NCBI GenBank assembly: GCA_016550425.1
Contig: JABXGS010000066.1
Location: 1-49,962, forward strand
Source of the DNA: an archaeon
GTDB lineage: Archaea; Asgardarchaeota; Hermodarchaeia; Hermodarchaeales; Hermodarchaeaceae
Direction of reading: 5' to 3'
DNA: 49,962 nt
This document shows positions 35,504 through 43,923 of the stretch, in pieces. The notes beneath the pieces were generated by a model. The model saw only the letters and a program-made list of their open reading frames with translations, did not search any database and was not told where the DNA came from. A program made the position numbers and the translations under genes. The first letter of the stretch is position 1; each line of letters opens with the position of its first letter.

Positions 35504-35591
35504 AGGACAAAAGGTCAAGGCACCACCGCAGTTCAAATTGAAAGTGTAGACTCTTAAGGTGGAAGCATAAGTAACCCTGTGGTGAATCCAA

Positions 35592-36464
35592 TTGAAGGTT
35601 CTTGGTGTGATTGGCTCTGCTCGAAAACTTGGTAATTGCGAAATCTTGGTAAAAGAAGCATTAAATCAAGCCCAGAGTAACGGAGCGATTATACGAGCAA
35701 TACGGTTGCCAGATTTTCATCTCCTCCCCTGCAAAGGATGTCTTGCATGTGTTTTAAAAGGTGAGCCATGTCGCTTAGAAGACGATATGCACGCATTATG
35801 GGATCATTTCCAATGGGCAGACGGAATCATCCTTTCGGCTCCTACATATTTTCTGGGACCTGCAGGAGTTATTAAGCTTTTAATAGACCGACTTTTTGAA
35901 TACAGCCTCCAACTCGGGCAGATTCCACCACGTCCAGGGGCAATTATTGCCACAGCTGGGCTTCGAGACTGGGATCCCTTCACACTGCCTATGCTCTCGA
36001 TGTTGGCAGGTATATTGCAGTTGAAACTCATCGATCGTTTTGTTGCTTATCGACCGGGCCCAGGTGAAGTACTATTGGATCAGGAAACGATGAATCGTTC
36101 CCAAAAAATTGGTACCGCTATTGTTAACCAAATTCGCAACCCGGAACAGAAAATTCAATTAACTACACTGGAAAAAGCGTGTATTAATTGCGGAACGCCT
36201 TTCTTCAAACTTCTTGACAATAAGCAGGTTGAATGCCAGCTTTGCCAAGCACAGGCCAAAATTCTTGAGAAGGGGAATAGCTTAACCCTTGCTTGGACCG
36301 TTGAAGTGGCGAAGAATCGGTGGAGCCCAGAAGCGTTAGCTGAACATTTTTCTGAGTGGGTTCTCCGAACAGGTCCAGTATTTAAAAAACATCGAAAAGA
36401 AATTCAGAAACGTATTCAGAAATATCGCACACTACCAATAGAAAGTCCGACACATGGTCTCTAA
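35592..36464 (+). CDS. Iron-sulfur flavoprotein-like NAD(P)H:FMN reductase with zinc ribbon
   Basis: A 290-residue flavodoxin-fold protein. The FMN phosphate loop is GSARKLGNCEILV (residues 8-20), followed by CKGCLACVLKGEPC, the compact cysteine motif of archaeal iron-sulfur flavoproteins that binds a cluster, and SAPTYFLGPAGVIK for the flavin ring. The C-terminal part adds a CxxC...CxxC ribbon (CINC and CQLC) and a helical tail, which is longer than the usual family member. Such proteins pass electrons from ferredoxin to small oxidants. TTG 35592 has GTGGTGA six bases upstream. It converges with a small gene across a hairpin. Confidence 0.85.
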   Translation: MKVLGVIGSARKLGNCEILVKEALNQAQSNGAIIRAIRLPDFHLLPCKGCLACVLKGEPCRLEDDMHALWDHFQWADGIILSAPTYFLGPAGVIKLLIDRLFEYSLQLGQIPPRPGAIIATAGLRDWDPFTLPMLSMLAGILQLKLIDRFVAYRPGPGEVLLDQETMNRSQKIGTAIVNQIRNPEQKIQLTTLEKACINCGTPFFKLLDNKQVECQLCQAQAKILEKGNSLTLAWTVEVAKNRWSPEALAEHFSEWVLRTGPVFKKHRKEIQKRIQKYRTLPIESPTHGL

Positions 36465-36485
36465 TAATCAGTATAATTAACTAAT

Positions 36486-36502
36486 CTGGCAATAATTGCC
36501 AG
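36486..36502. terminator. Hairpin between convergent genes
   Basis: CTGGCAA, a three-base loop TAA, and TTGCCAG form a perfect 7-bp hairpin between the flavoprotein gene and the small minus-strand gene. There is no clean T-tract on either side, so terminator function is only likely from its position. Confidence 0.4.
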
Positions 36503-36533
36503 AAAAATGTCAGAAGTCACATTCAAGGATGAG

Positions 36534-36710
36534 CTAGTCTTCTTCTTCGAGTTTCCCTTCAGCTCTAAGCTTTTCTAGGAGAGCTTTCTCTGCCGATAAA
36601 TCGACTGTCTGTTGCTTTACTTCTGAAACATGTGCGAGTTTCGCGCCTTTCTTGATTTCACGCTTCAGCTCCTCGTTCAGAGAGAGTCCTTCATCTTCTT
36701 GTTCGCTCAC
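36534..36710 (-). CDS. Small charged hypothetical protein, 58 residues
   Basis: I do not recognise it. The product is helical and highly charged (acidic N-terminus, KREIKKGAKLAH, then EKALLEKLRAEGKLEEED), consistent with a coiled-coil adaptor. GTG 36710 is chosen because GAGGTGA lies five bases upstream and overlaps the alternative GTG 36719. It lies 85 bases downstream of another small gene on the same strand, and the two may be co-transcribed. The good ribosome-binding site and codon pattern support it being real. Confidence 0.55.
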   Translation of the reverse strand: MSEQEDEGLSLNEELKREIKKGAKLAHVSEVKQQTVDLSAEKALLEKLRAEGKLEEED

Positions 36711-36795
36711 ATCGTTCACCTCATTCTCATAGGATACTTTGTGATCCCGTTTTTGGTTGATGTTTTTGAAGTATTACCATTTCACAGAGTGTTGT

Positions 36796-37119
36796 CTATT
36801 TCTTATCGACGACGCTGCCGACTGTCACTGAGCTATAACTGACTCGCGGGCTCTGTTTAAGTCGATCAGGGATTGCTGTTCCTTTCTCATCGACTACGAG
36901 GTCGTATCCTTGCCCGATTCGTTCACCAGTTGAAAGTAGATATCCACTCCGCGCAACGGTGTCAGCCAAACGTAAAGCGGTTCGACGTTCAATAAGGCTC
37001 GTACCCTGAGGCATAATCATTCGGATTTTTTTAGAGGTTTTATCCAGTTCACAACGGATGCCACCAGAGCCTTCTTTTGATTCGACAAAGCTTCCATCTT
37101 GATATTCGAGTACAATCAC
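36796..37119 (-). CDS. Hypothetical protein, 107 residues
   Basis: Unrecognised soluble protein. It opens with a beta-like segment (MIVLEYQDGSFVES), has a helix ERRTALRLADTVARSGYLL, then GERIGQGYDLVVDE and a Ser/Val-rich C-terminus. No cysteines or membrane segments. GTG 37119 has AGGTGA six bases upstream, one of the clearest start signals in the window, so I consider the gene real. It precedes the 58-residue gene on the same strand. A lineage-specific family is likely; function unknown. Confidence 0.62.
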   Translation of the reverse strand: MIVLEYQDGSFVESKEGSGGIRCELDKTSKKIRMIMPQGTSLIERRTALRLADTVARSGYLLSTGERIGQGYDLVVDEKGTAIPDRLKQSPRVSYSSVTVGSVVDKK

Positions 37120-37296
37120 AGGCGTTCACCTTACGCAGAGAAGCGTTATACAGAGTGGTCTTTCCCCCTGCGTTCACACCGTCTCTGCCTTAAACAAAAA
37201 TCCGTCTCGATTATTAAAAAGGTTTTGTGCCTTTGATTCGGTTCCAAGTGTGGATTGCGTAATAGCCAATGGATAAAAAATCGTAAAAAAGGAAAA

Positions 37297-37332
37297 AACC
37301 GAGACAGCCCTCGCTAGGAGGTTGTCACGGTT
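37297..37332 (-). terminator. Intrinsic-type terminator overlapping the surface-protein stop codon
   Basis: Read on the minus strand, AACCG/CGGTT and GACA/TGTC with an inner CCTC/GAGG make a long hairpin beginning within the TAA stop region of the surface-protein gene. It is followed by T-runs (TTTTTTCC, TTTTTTACG, TTTTTTATCC). This is the most convincing terminator in the window. Confidence 0.7.
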
Positions 37333-39244
37333 AATACTGCTCATAGATTTTGTATAAGATGATTAAAGCGACAACAGCGATTCCAATCACCGCTATGATA
37401 AGAAGTGAAGTAGCCGGATCCACTGAAATCAAGGTTCCCTGGACCTGATAGGCAAGATTGGCTGATTCCCTGATGTTGTCGTATACATCGGTAGCTTCAA
37501 TAAGAAAGACTACGGATCTGAAATCATAGTCTAACATTAATTGAGGATATTGGGGGATGATTGCCTGGTATACATCAGCTCCAATATGTTCCATTGATAA
37601 TGAGATCCAGGAGATGCCATCGAAGGTATACTTCAGAACTACGGATTGAACGCCCGTACCATCTGTAACGGTTGCATTAATGGTCACGGAATCTGTATCC
37701 CTTGGATTAATTGGTAGCTGGCTAATGAAAGAAATTACTGGAAGCGTATCAGCAACCGTGTACTGGACAGTGCTATTAGTCCAAGCATTTTGCGTGTCGT
37801 TTGCATAAATCTTGTATTCAACGATTTCACGTTCTGGAAAGGGTGGAATCGACGCGGTGAAGTTGGCTTGCTTTCCTGGTATCCCAAACATAGTCACATT
37901 GGTCCACTGAGTGCCATTATAGTAGCTTAATAGAACAGTGTCAATTTGTGCGTCGTCACTAATTTGCCCGGTTACTACCACCCATTCGTAATCTTTGGGC
38001 GAAGTAGGATTTATGGAGGTAAAATCGATACTCGGGGGATCATAGTCAATAATGAATGACATAGAGAAGGGACTTAGGTTTTGAACGGAGGGACGTCCAC
38101 TCATCGATGGAGCAACGAAGAAGGCACTCACATTATAATATTCTCCGACCGTGAGTAGCCCTTGTTCAACATAATAGCTAATGTTGAGAGGTGCAAAATA
38201 CCAATTAGCCCCGCTGCTATTCCAAGTCAGGGTTCCATTGATTAGTGCGCTTCCGACGCCAGTGGAAAGGTAGATGCTGAAGTTAGAAACTGTTACCTCG
38301 GTATTATCGAGATAACCAAATACTGAGTGCCATACCCAGTCAATTGTGATATTCAGGTTCTGGACAGTTCGTCCGATATAGATGATATGGGGTCGAGAGA
38401 CCCTCAGATAAGGTCCTCTAAAAGTGAAAGCATCAGTGTTAGGACTATTTCCATCCTGGAAGGGTTGAACCAGAGAATAATTGGCTTGAACTTTTATCTT
38501 ATAGGATTGACCAGGAACGAGAATGGAGATGTTTAACTCATCCACTTCCCACTTAGTGGAGGTTAAATTATATTGGAGTTCATTGTAGAATACCTCCGTT
38601 TCAGTTCCGGAAGCATTTTGGAAGACAATGGTTGTATTAGCAGTTGTTATGATTCCCCAGATGGTACTCGCGATACGATCAACGGTTATGTCAATTGTAT
38701 CAGAGGTATCTGCGATATAGGTGTATTCAGGTTCGGCTATTGTTAAGCGGGGATTGTAGTAGAATGTGTCTGAATCTTCAGTTGTTGTGTTCCAGATTTC
38801 TATTCCGGTATCTCGTTCGAAAAAGCACCGTACCTTATAGCTTTCTGTTGTGAGGTTCCATTGTAGGAGATTATAATTTATGACAGCCCATCCAGTGCTT
38901 GGAATATACTCGAGGTTATCTTTGAAGACTTCCGAATCATTATTTGCGAAGAGAACACTAAAGGTATGCACAGTGAGGTCGCCAGCTTTACATTCGCCGA
39001 TGTCCGATGCATTGACAAGTGATACGATAACATCCAATAATGAGGTATTGCCGTAAGGAGTTGCGGGAGTCCAATCATCATTGGCAACGAATGGTGTTGT
39101 TGCATTTAGATCAAAGGGCCCCGGTGTCACAGGGCTTGGATTAATTAAAAAGGGAGCTGTTTGTGAATATCCAAACAGCGGTGGAAGTAGTGTTAAGGTT
39201 AGTAAGACGATGAATAGTGAGAGTCCTAAGGTTTGGCGACGCAC
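37331..39244 (-). CDS. Secreted, membrane-anchored beta-sandwich surface protein
   Basis: A 637-residue extracellular protein with a signal peptide (residues 5-25), a C-terminal membrane segment (about 611-631) with a short tail, and no enzymatic motif. The ectodomain seems to hold three related modules of about 120 residues (near 40-165, 165-285, 285-400), each with a strand pattern containing an ITxD/ISxLVN segment and a TNTxxF-like end, followed by two Ig/FN3-like domains that open with DPPSIDF and LPVISF. Numerous NxS/T sites suggest N-glycosylation. GTG 39244 has GGGTGA seven bases upstream. A role in the cell envelope or adhesion is inference. Confidence 0.75.
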   Translation of the reverse strand: MRRQTLGLSLFIVLLTLTLLPPLFGYSQTAPFLINPSPVTPGPFDLNATTPFVANDDWTPATPYGNTSLLDVIVSLVNASDIGECKAGDLTVHTFSVLFANNDSEVFKDNLEYIPSTGWAVINYNLLQWNLTTESYKVRCFFERDTGIEIWNTTTEDSDTFYYNPRLTIAEPEYTYIADTSDTIDITVDRIASTIWGIITTANTTIVFQNASGTETEVFYNELQYNLTSTKWEVDELNISILVPGQSYKIKVQANYSLVQPFQDGNSPNTDAFTFRGPYLRVSRPHIIYIGRTVQNLNITIDWVWHSVFGYLDNTEVTVSNFSIYLSTGVGSALINGTLTWNSSGANWYFAPLNISYYVEQGLLTVGEYYNVSAFFVAPSMSGRPSVQNLSPFSMSFIIDYDPPSIDFTSINPTSPKDYEWVVVTGQISDDAQIDTVLLSYYNGTQWTNVTMFGIPGKQANFTASIPPFPEREIVEYKIYANDTQNAWTNSTVQYTVADTLPVISFISQLPINPRDTDSVTINATVTDGTGVQSVVLKYTFDGISWISLSMEHIGADVYQAIIPQYPQLMLDYDFRSVVFLIEATDVYDNIRESANLAYQVQGTLISVDPATSLLIIAVIGIAVVALIILYKIYEQY

Positions 39245-39358
39245 AATCTGTCACCCTCAATGAGGATAGAAGGTCAAAGCCGAGGTGATTCCTAAAAAGA
39301 TTGCGGTAACGCACAACAACAGAAAGGCTACCAAGCGTAATTGCAAATCTAGGTCAAT

Positions 39359-39982
39359 TTATGAAGAGAGGGAATGAAGATGCTCAATGCGATTGAGGAA
39401 ACCGATTGTCTTTTGTCCCCAGTCATTGACTCGGAGATGTGTAATACTGCATTGGGCAATATCAAAAGAGATTTCCCTACGCATTTCGAGTGAAAAATCA
39501 AGCCACCAGTAGATGCATTCTTCAATTGGATTTCCATGGCTTACAATTAGAACTGTATCATATTCTTTTTTGTCAATCTGTTCTAGGAACGGCGCTATCC
39601 GCTCATGAAGCATTCGCCAATTCTCGGCTTCAGGAAATGGAATCCATTCGAAGAGCGGTTCAGTTTTTTCCAGCTCGAACTCACGAGCTTCTTTGAGGGG
39701 CATACCAGTTACTACCCCCCAATTCAAATCACGTAGGGCTTCGTCTAAAATCGGGACAATTTCAAGGATAGACCCAATTATTTGTGCTGTCTGACTTGCA
39801 CGTTCCAAATCGCTTGAAAAAAAGCCTAATGAAGAATCCTGAATCAAATCCTTTAGTCGTTGACCTGTGAGGATGGCTTGTTCTCGACCCAAATCCGTGA
39901 GGGAAGTATTGGTCCAACCACCCGTCAATCCTTTGACTAGGTGTTCAGATTCGCCATGTCGTATGAGATATAGTTCTTGCAT
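39359..39982 (-). CDS. Histidine phosphatase (phosphoglycerate mutase-like)
   Basis: A 207-residue member of the RHG histidine phosphatase family. LIRHGES supplies the phosphorylated His9 with Arg8, GLTGGWTNTSLTDLGREQA continues the family pattern, SSDLERASQTA gives the second Arg, an acid residue lies in LDEALRDLNWG, and IVSHGNP near residue 150 gives the second His. Substrates may be phosphosugars, alpha-ribazole phosphate or others. ATG 39982 has GGTGA five bases upstream. The FAD oxidoreductase gene follows its start region on the same strand, 35 bases upstream. Confidence 0.9.
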   Translation of the reverse strand: MQELYLIRHGESEHLVKGLTGGWTNTSLTDLGREQAILTGQRLKDLIQDSSLGFFSSDLERASQTAQIIGSILEIVPILDEALRDLNWGVVTGMPLKEAREFELEKTEPLFEWIPFPEAENWRMLHERIAPFLEQIDKKEYDTVLIVSHGNPIEECIYWWLDFSLEMRREISFDIAQCSITHLRVNDWGQKTIGFLNRIEHLHSLSS

Positions 39983-40016
39983 CAATTCACCGACAAGCCA
40001 GGGTTTTTAGTTAGGA

Positions 40017-41327
40017 CTAGATTAGAACGTTTTCTCTTTCTACCTTTCGGTGGGTTAGACCTAGTGAGGTAGCCGGGATGGTTCGCCCTCCATATAATTC
40101 GGCATTGGCTTCGCCACGATAAAGAGCATCAGCCATTCGGGCAATTGCGTCTGCTTTCATGATTCCGGACCCACTGGCTCCTGTGACTACAATAACACCC
40201 GAATGTTCGTAGACTAATGGAATCGCATCAACTGAATATGTATAGGCGCCAGCCCACATATTGGTGGGACGGTGGTTGGCAAAAGCCGGAAAATATTTGC
40301 TAAGTACTGGGTAGATACTTTGTTCATAGTAGGTGCGTTCTGCGTTGTAATCCTCATCTTCCATTTTATAGGCATAAGCTCGTCCGACTTTGTCAGCACA
40401 GCCTACCCAGAAGGATTTCTCTTCAGGGACGCCTCGTAAATAGACGCCCCCTGAAGGCAGTATGGTGAATGGAATGAAGCCTGCCTCGCTGAAGTTCTTG
40501 GTAAAAAGAAGTTCTTCGAGTTTGGGATGATCACTTGTGGCTACGATGAAGAGTTGGCGTTTTTTCGCCTTTACATAACTTGGGATACCGACGGGATCAA
40601 GTAAGGCATTGGTCCAAGGTCCAACCGCTAGCACAACTTGATCAGCATTGATAGTGCCCTGGGATGAACGAATTCCAGTAACCTGCTTATTTTGCCATAC
40701 AAAGGGTTCACCAGGAAGTCCGAGAGGTGGTTGTGCTTCTAATAATAGGCTTTCAACCCTGAGATTGAAGCGAGGTTTCACTTTCGTGAGTTTAAGGAAT
40801 TCGTCTTTATAGAATTGGACAAGGAGACTTGGATCAAGAACCCCACATTCTGCTCCGAAAAGGGCATAGTCAACAGGATTTAGATTCATTAGTTGTGCTT
40901 CTTCATCGTTGGGAAAGTCGGTAATGAGCCCTGGAAGAAGCTTTTTGAGTTCAGGTTTTTCGATTGCCTGGTAGGTGATGTTATTTGCTTCCATCCGTTG
41001 CATCCAAGCTTGGACTGTGGGCTCATTGTATTGCTGATTACTGAGAAGCCAAAGATAGCCACAAAAGTGGAGGCTTAAATCAAACTTGAGGTCTTCCTGA
41101 ATGTGCCTGAAAAAGGCGATGCTGGTGTCTGTCAACAATTGGTTCGTCGAAGAAGAGAACATATTCCTTATAGCCGCGGCACTCATTGCGGTGTTAGCCT
41201 GTCCAGCATCTGGCAAGGTATCGACCAGAAGTATAGTATTGTCGGGGCTATTTTTTTGAAGGTAATAAGCTGTTGCGACTCCAAGGATTCCTGCACCTAC
41301 GACGATGACATCGAACTTCTCTGCCAA
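40017..41327 (-). CDS. FAD-dependent oxidoreductase, DAO family (sarcosine/dimethylglycine oxidase-like)
   Basis: A 436-residue flavoprotein beginning with the dinucleotide motif VIVVGAGILGVATAYYL, with VVLAVGPWTNALL (second FAD motif) and a C-terminal GVIVVTGASGSGIMKADAIARMAD that binds the flavin. The layout matches the D-amino-acid oxidase/sarcosine oxidase/glycerol-3-phosphate dehydrogenase group. No histidine for covalent FAD is obvious at the motif. The substrate cannot be fixed; sarcosine or dimethylglycine would fit with the betaine-type methyltransferase encoded elsewhere in the window. TTG 41327 has GGAGGCG eight bases upstream. Confidence 0.83.
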   Translation of the reverse strand: MAEKFDVIVVGAGILGVATAYYLQKNSPDNTILLVDTLPDAGQANTAMSAAAIRNMFSSSTNQLLTDTSIAFFRHIQEDLKFDLSLHFCGYLWLLSNQQYNEPTVQAWMQRMEANNITYQAIEKPELKKLLPGLITDFPNDEEAQLMNLNPVDYALFGAECGVLDPSLLVQFYKDEFLKLTKVKPRFNLRVESLLLEAQPPLGLPGEPFVWQNKQVTGIRSSQGTINADQVVLAVGPWTNALLDPVGIPSYVKAKKRQLFIVATSDHPKLEELLFTKNFSEAGFIPFTILPSGGVYLRGVPEEKSFWVGCADKVGRAYAYKMEDEDYNAERTYYEQSIYPVLSKYFPAFANHRPTNMWAGAYTYSVDAIPLVYEHSGVIVVTGASGSGIMKADAIARMADALYRGEANAELYGGRTIPATSLGLTHRKVERENVLI

Positions 41328-41507
41328 TCAGAACACGCCTCCAGCATGAGTATAAATCATTGTGATTGTGCGTCTTATCCTTTTGTTCTTTGTGGAAGCC
41401 AAAAGTTACGGTTTTGCTATCGACAGGAGCTAACCGAACAAAGGAGGAAAATGACTCAATCAGGTTCACACCTTTAATGAGATTAGATTCTTATTTTACA
41501 TAACTAA

Positions 41508-42050
41508 CTAGGTGTAGTCTCCTTTAATGCCTACTAATAGTCTTAGGGTTCCAAAGAAGATTATCGCAATTGAGACAGCAATAGAGACCAAATCTAAACC
41601 CCATGTTGTAGGAAAGATAAACGCTGGAATCGCTATACCGATAGCAACAACACCAAAGATGAGATAGAGGATTCGTATCCACAGCTCCATTGTTCTACCC
41701 ATCGTTCCTTGGACTAGGAGGAAGAGTCCAATAATCAACACAGCACCTGATAGGATAAACACCACGAGAGTGGGGAAGAAAGTTCGCGAAACAATGAATA
41801 TCATACCAAAGATCAACATAAGTAGACCAATGAACAAGCTGATAATTCGAGAATTCATCTCGACATCCTTTGCCAGGATGATTTTCATTATTTGCCAGAT
41901 TCCGAGGATTATTAGCCCAAGCCCCAAGACAAAGCCGATTCCATAGACAACCGTGAACGAGGGGACAATGAATAACAAAGCACCGAAGACAATTGTGATC
42001 AATCCAAGTATAATATCGAAAATTCGCAGCCATTGTGGTTGTTGAGACAT
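41508..42050 (-). CDS. DUF308/HdeD-like membrane protein
   Basis: A 180-residue protein with six hydrophobic segments in pairs, the HdeD/DUF308 layout (IVFGALLFIVPSFTVVYGIGF, LGLIILGIWQIMK, GLLMLIFGMIFIVSR). HdeD is linked to acid or stress tolerance in bacteria, but most members have no known function. ATG 42050 is preferred over the frame start at 42080 since GTGAT precedes it and residue context (SQQPQWLRIFDIILG) fits a family start. A TATA-like box lies about 40 bases upstream on this strand. Confidence 0.8.
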   Translation of the reverse strand: MSQQPQWLRIFDIILGLITIVFGALLFIVPSFTVVYGIGFVLGLGLIILGIWQIMKIILAKDVEMNSRIISLFIGLLMLIFGMIFIVSRTFFPTLVVFILSGAVLIIGLFLLVQGTMGRTMELWIRILYLIFGVVAIGIAIPAFIFPTTWGLDLVSIAVSIAIIFFGTLRLLVGIKGDYT

Positions 42051-42083
42051 GGTTATCACGTAATTAAGGCTACACTCCAAACT

Positions 42084-42095
42084 TCTTTATATAGG
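42084..42095 (-). promoter_or_regulatory. TATA-like box of the DUF308 gene
   Basis: On the minus strand the sequence reads CCTATATAAAG, about 35-45 bases before the ATG at 42050. A start site about 25 bases downstream would leave a leader of roughly 15 bases. Confidence 0.5.
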
Positions 42096-42140
42096 CATAT
42101 TGTTTCTGCCATGTCCACTGATAAGCGGAAAACAGGTGTT

Positions 42141-42150
42141 ATTTATATAG
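42141..42150 (+). promoter_or_regulatory. TATA-like box of the lactate permease gene
   Basis: ATTTATATAG lies about 55 bases upstream of the permease start and opposite to the DUF308 promoter, giving a compact divergent promoter pair within 140 bases. Confidence 0.5.
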
Positions 42151-42202
42151 GGAAAAAGAACGCGAAGGTGACCTACTTTCTTAGACCCTTGAGTTGATAG
42201 CG

Positions 42203-43894
42203 ATGGTACTTCCACTTACGTTGTTTGTTGCAGCAAATCCGTTGCTTGGAACGGTGCTTATTCTCCTTCCGATTATTATAGCACTTTATCTTTTGATATT
42301 TCGCCGCTGGTCTGCGGATAAGGTGGGAGTAGCTGCATTTTTCCTTGGATTTTGTATCGCAATTCTATGTTTTGGAACAAATCCTATTCTGGCTATCCTG
42401 GCTAGCGTAGCAGGAATTATTGCTTCATTTCCCATTTCGTTAATGGTCATCACTTCTATTCTAATGATTACCTATATGGTCCGAACCGGTGCCCTAGCTC
42501 GAATCACAGTTTTTTTTAAAACATTAGGATCTGGTAACAGAGCCATTCAAATCATGCTCATCAATGTTGGTTTAGGCCTTTTTCTCGTGGGTTTAGGAGC
42601 TACCCCGGTCAGTATGCTGCCACCAGTTATGCTAGCAATGGGCTTCTCTCCATTGGTCGCTGTCATGTTACCATCAATAGGTTATGACCCATTGACTACC
42701 TATGCGCTCCTCGGTATCCCTGTTTTAGTGTTCTCTGATGTTGTTACAGGCGTAGACTCCACCTATTGGGCTACACGTTATCCCGGTATCGAGCCCCTCT
42801 TCATGTCCGGTCATATCTTTTCCCTTTACATGCCCGTTGTTGCCACTGGCATTGCACTCGCTATGCTTTGGCTTGCCGGGGGACGAAAATTATTTTTTAA
42901 TAAGGAAGCTTTGGGATTAGCCATCGCAACCGGCATTATTGCGGGGTTAGTGTGTTATTTCTGCAACCTCTTCTGGATTGGCTTCACTACCTTGACCAAT
43001 GTGTTCGCTGGTCTCGCTGTTATCGCTGCGATGCTTGCTTATTCTAAGCTTCGAGGCCTCGCCCTTATAGATAAGAGCGTCCTCACCGAGGAAGATCAAC
43101 CTGTCATAGAATCCATGGGACTCCTCCAGGCGATGAGTCCATGGCTTATTCTCATTTTCTTCTGCTTTCTCATCAACCTTGTCCCACCAATCTATGATCT
43201 GTTTTTCAACGTTCTCACTTTTCCCGTCACTATTGGAATCATAACCATCAGCACTCGCTTTCTATGGAATGCATACTTCTGGGTGCTGATTGCGACACTG
43301 CTAGCAATCATCATTGATGCATTTATAGCCCGTTCTCAACAAAAAATCCCTAAATTCAAAACAGACATCCAAGACACGATGGTGACCTGGATTCGTCGAG
43401 CATGGCGACCCTTTGTTTCCGCAGCCATTTTCTTTGCACTAGCCTATATCCTAATTTATTCTGGAAGCGTTATCGCCTCTGATGGATCCTGGCTTCGTGC
43501 ATCTGATTACATTCCTGAATGGAACATGATATATGTCCTCTCAGCAGTAACTGCGGCTTCCTTTGGCCCATTTTATCCTCTCACCGCGGCATTTCTAGGT
43601 CTGCTTGGCGGATTCGTTAGTGGGAGTGAAACGTCCACGATAGTCATGTTCCAACCCTACCATCAGCTCACATCCTCAACAATTGGTGCCCAACCCCTTA
43701 TCGTTGGAGCAAGCTCAGGTATTGGCGGTGGATTAGCGAGTGTACTTTCTCCTGCAAAATTACAGAATGCTGCTGCAGTTATTGATGCAAAGGGAATGGA
43801 AGGACAAGTAATGCGCAAGGCATTACCTGTGATTCTCCTCGTCACTATTGCCGTAGCTGTTCTCGCGTTTTTCTGGGGATATTTCATTCCGTGA
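42203..43894 (+). CDS. lctP: L-lactate permease family transporter
   Basis: A roughly 563-residue membrane protein with about thirteen segments, matching the lactate permease family: LAILASVAGIIASFPISLMV, SIGYDPLTTYALLGIPV, and the C-terminal signature SFGPFYPLTAAFLGLLGGFVSGSETSTIVMF followed by GGGLASVLSPAKLQNAAAV. It should move lactate or glycolate with protons. Both ATG 42203 and TTG 42194 are possible; ATG is used. No lactate dehydrogenase gene is nearby, although a FAD oxidoreductase lies 1 kb away on the other strand. It converges with the MBL-rhodanese gene. Confidence 0.87.
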   Translation: MVLPLTLFVAANPLLGTVLILLPIIIALYLLIFRRWSADKVGVAAFFLGFCIAILCFGTNPILAILASVAGIIASFPISLMVITSILMITYMVRTGALARITVFFKTLGSGNRAIQIMLINVGLGLFLVGLGATPVSMLPPVMLAMGFSPLVAVMLPSIGYDPLTTYALLGIPVLVFSDVVTGVDSTYWATRYPGIEPLFMSGHIFSLYMPVVATGIALAMLWLAGGRKLFFNKEALGLAIATGIIAGLVCYFCNLFWIGFTTLTNVFAGLAVIAAMLAYSKLRGLALIDKSVLTEEDQPVIESMGLLQAMSPWLILIFFCFLINLVPPIYDLFFNVLTFPVTIGIITISTRFLWNAYFWVLIATLLAIIIDAFIARSQQKIPKFKTDIQDTMVTWIRRAWRPFVSAAIFFALAYILIYSGSVIASDGSWLRASDYIPEWNMIYVLSAVTAASFGPFYPLTAAFLGLLGGFVSGSETSTIVMFQPYHQLTSSTIGAQPLIVGASSGIGGGLASVLSPAKLQNAAAVIDAKGMEGQVMRKALPVILLVTIAVAVLAFFWGYFIP

Positions 43895-43923
43895 AATGAG
43901 AGGGCACCAAATCCATTACTTCT

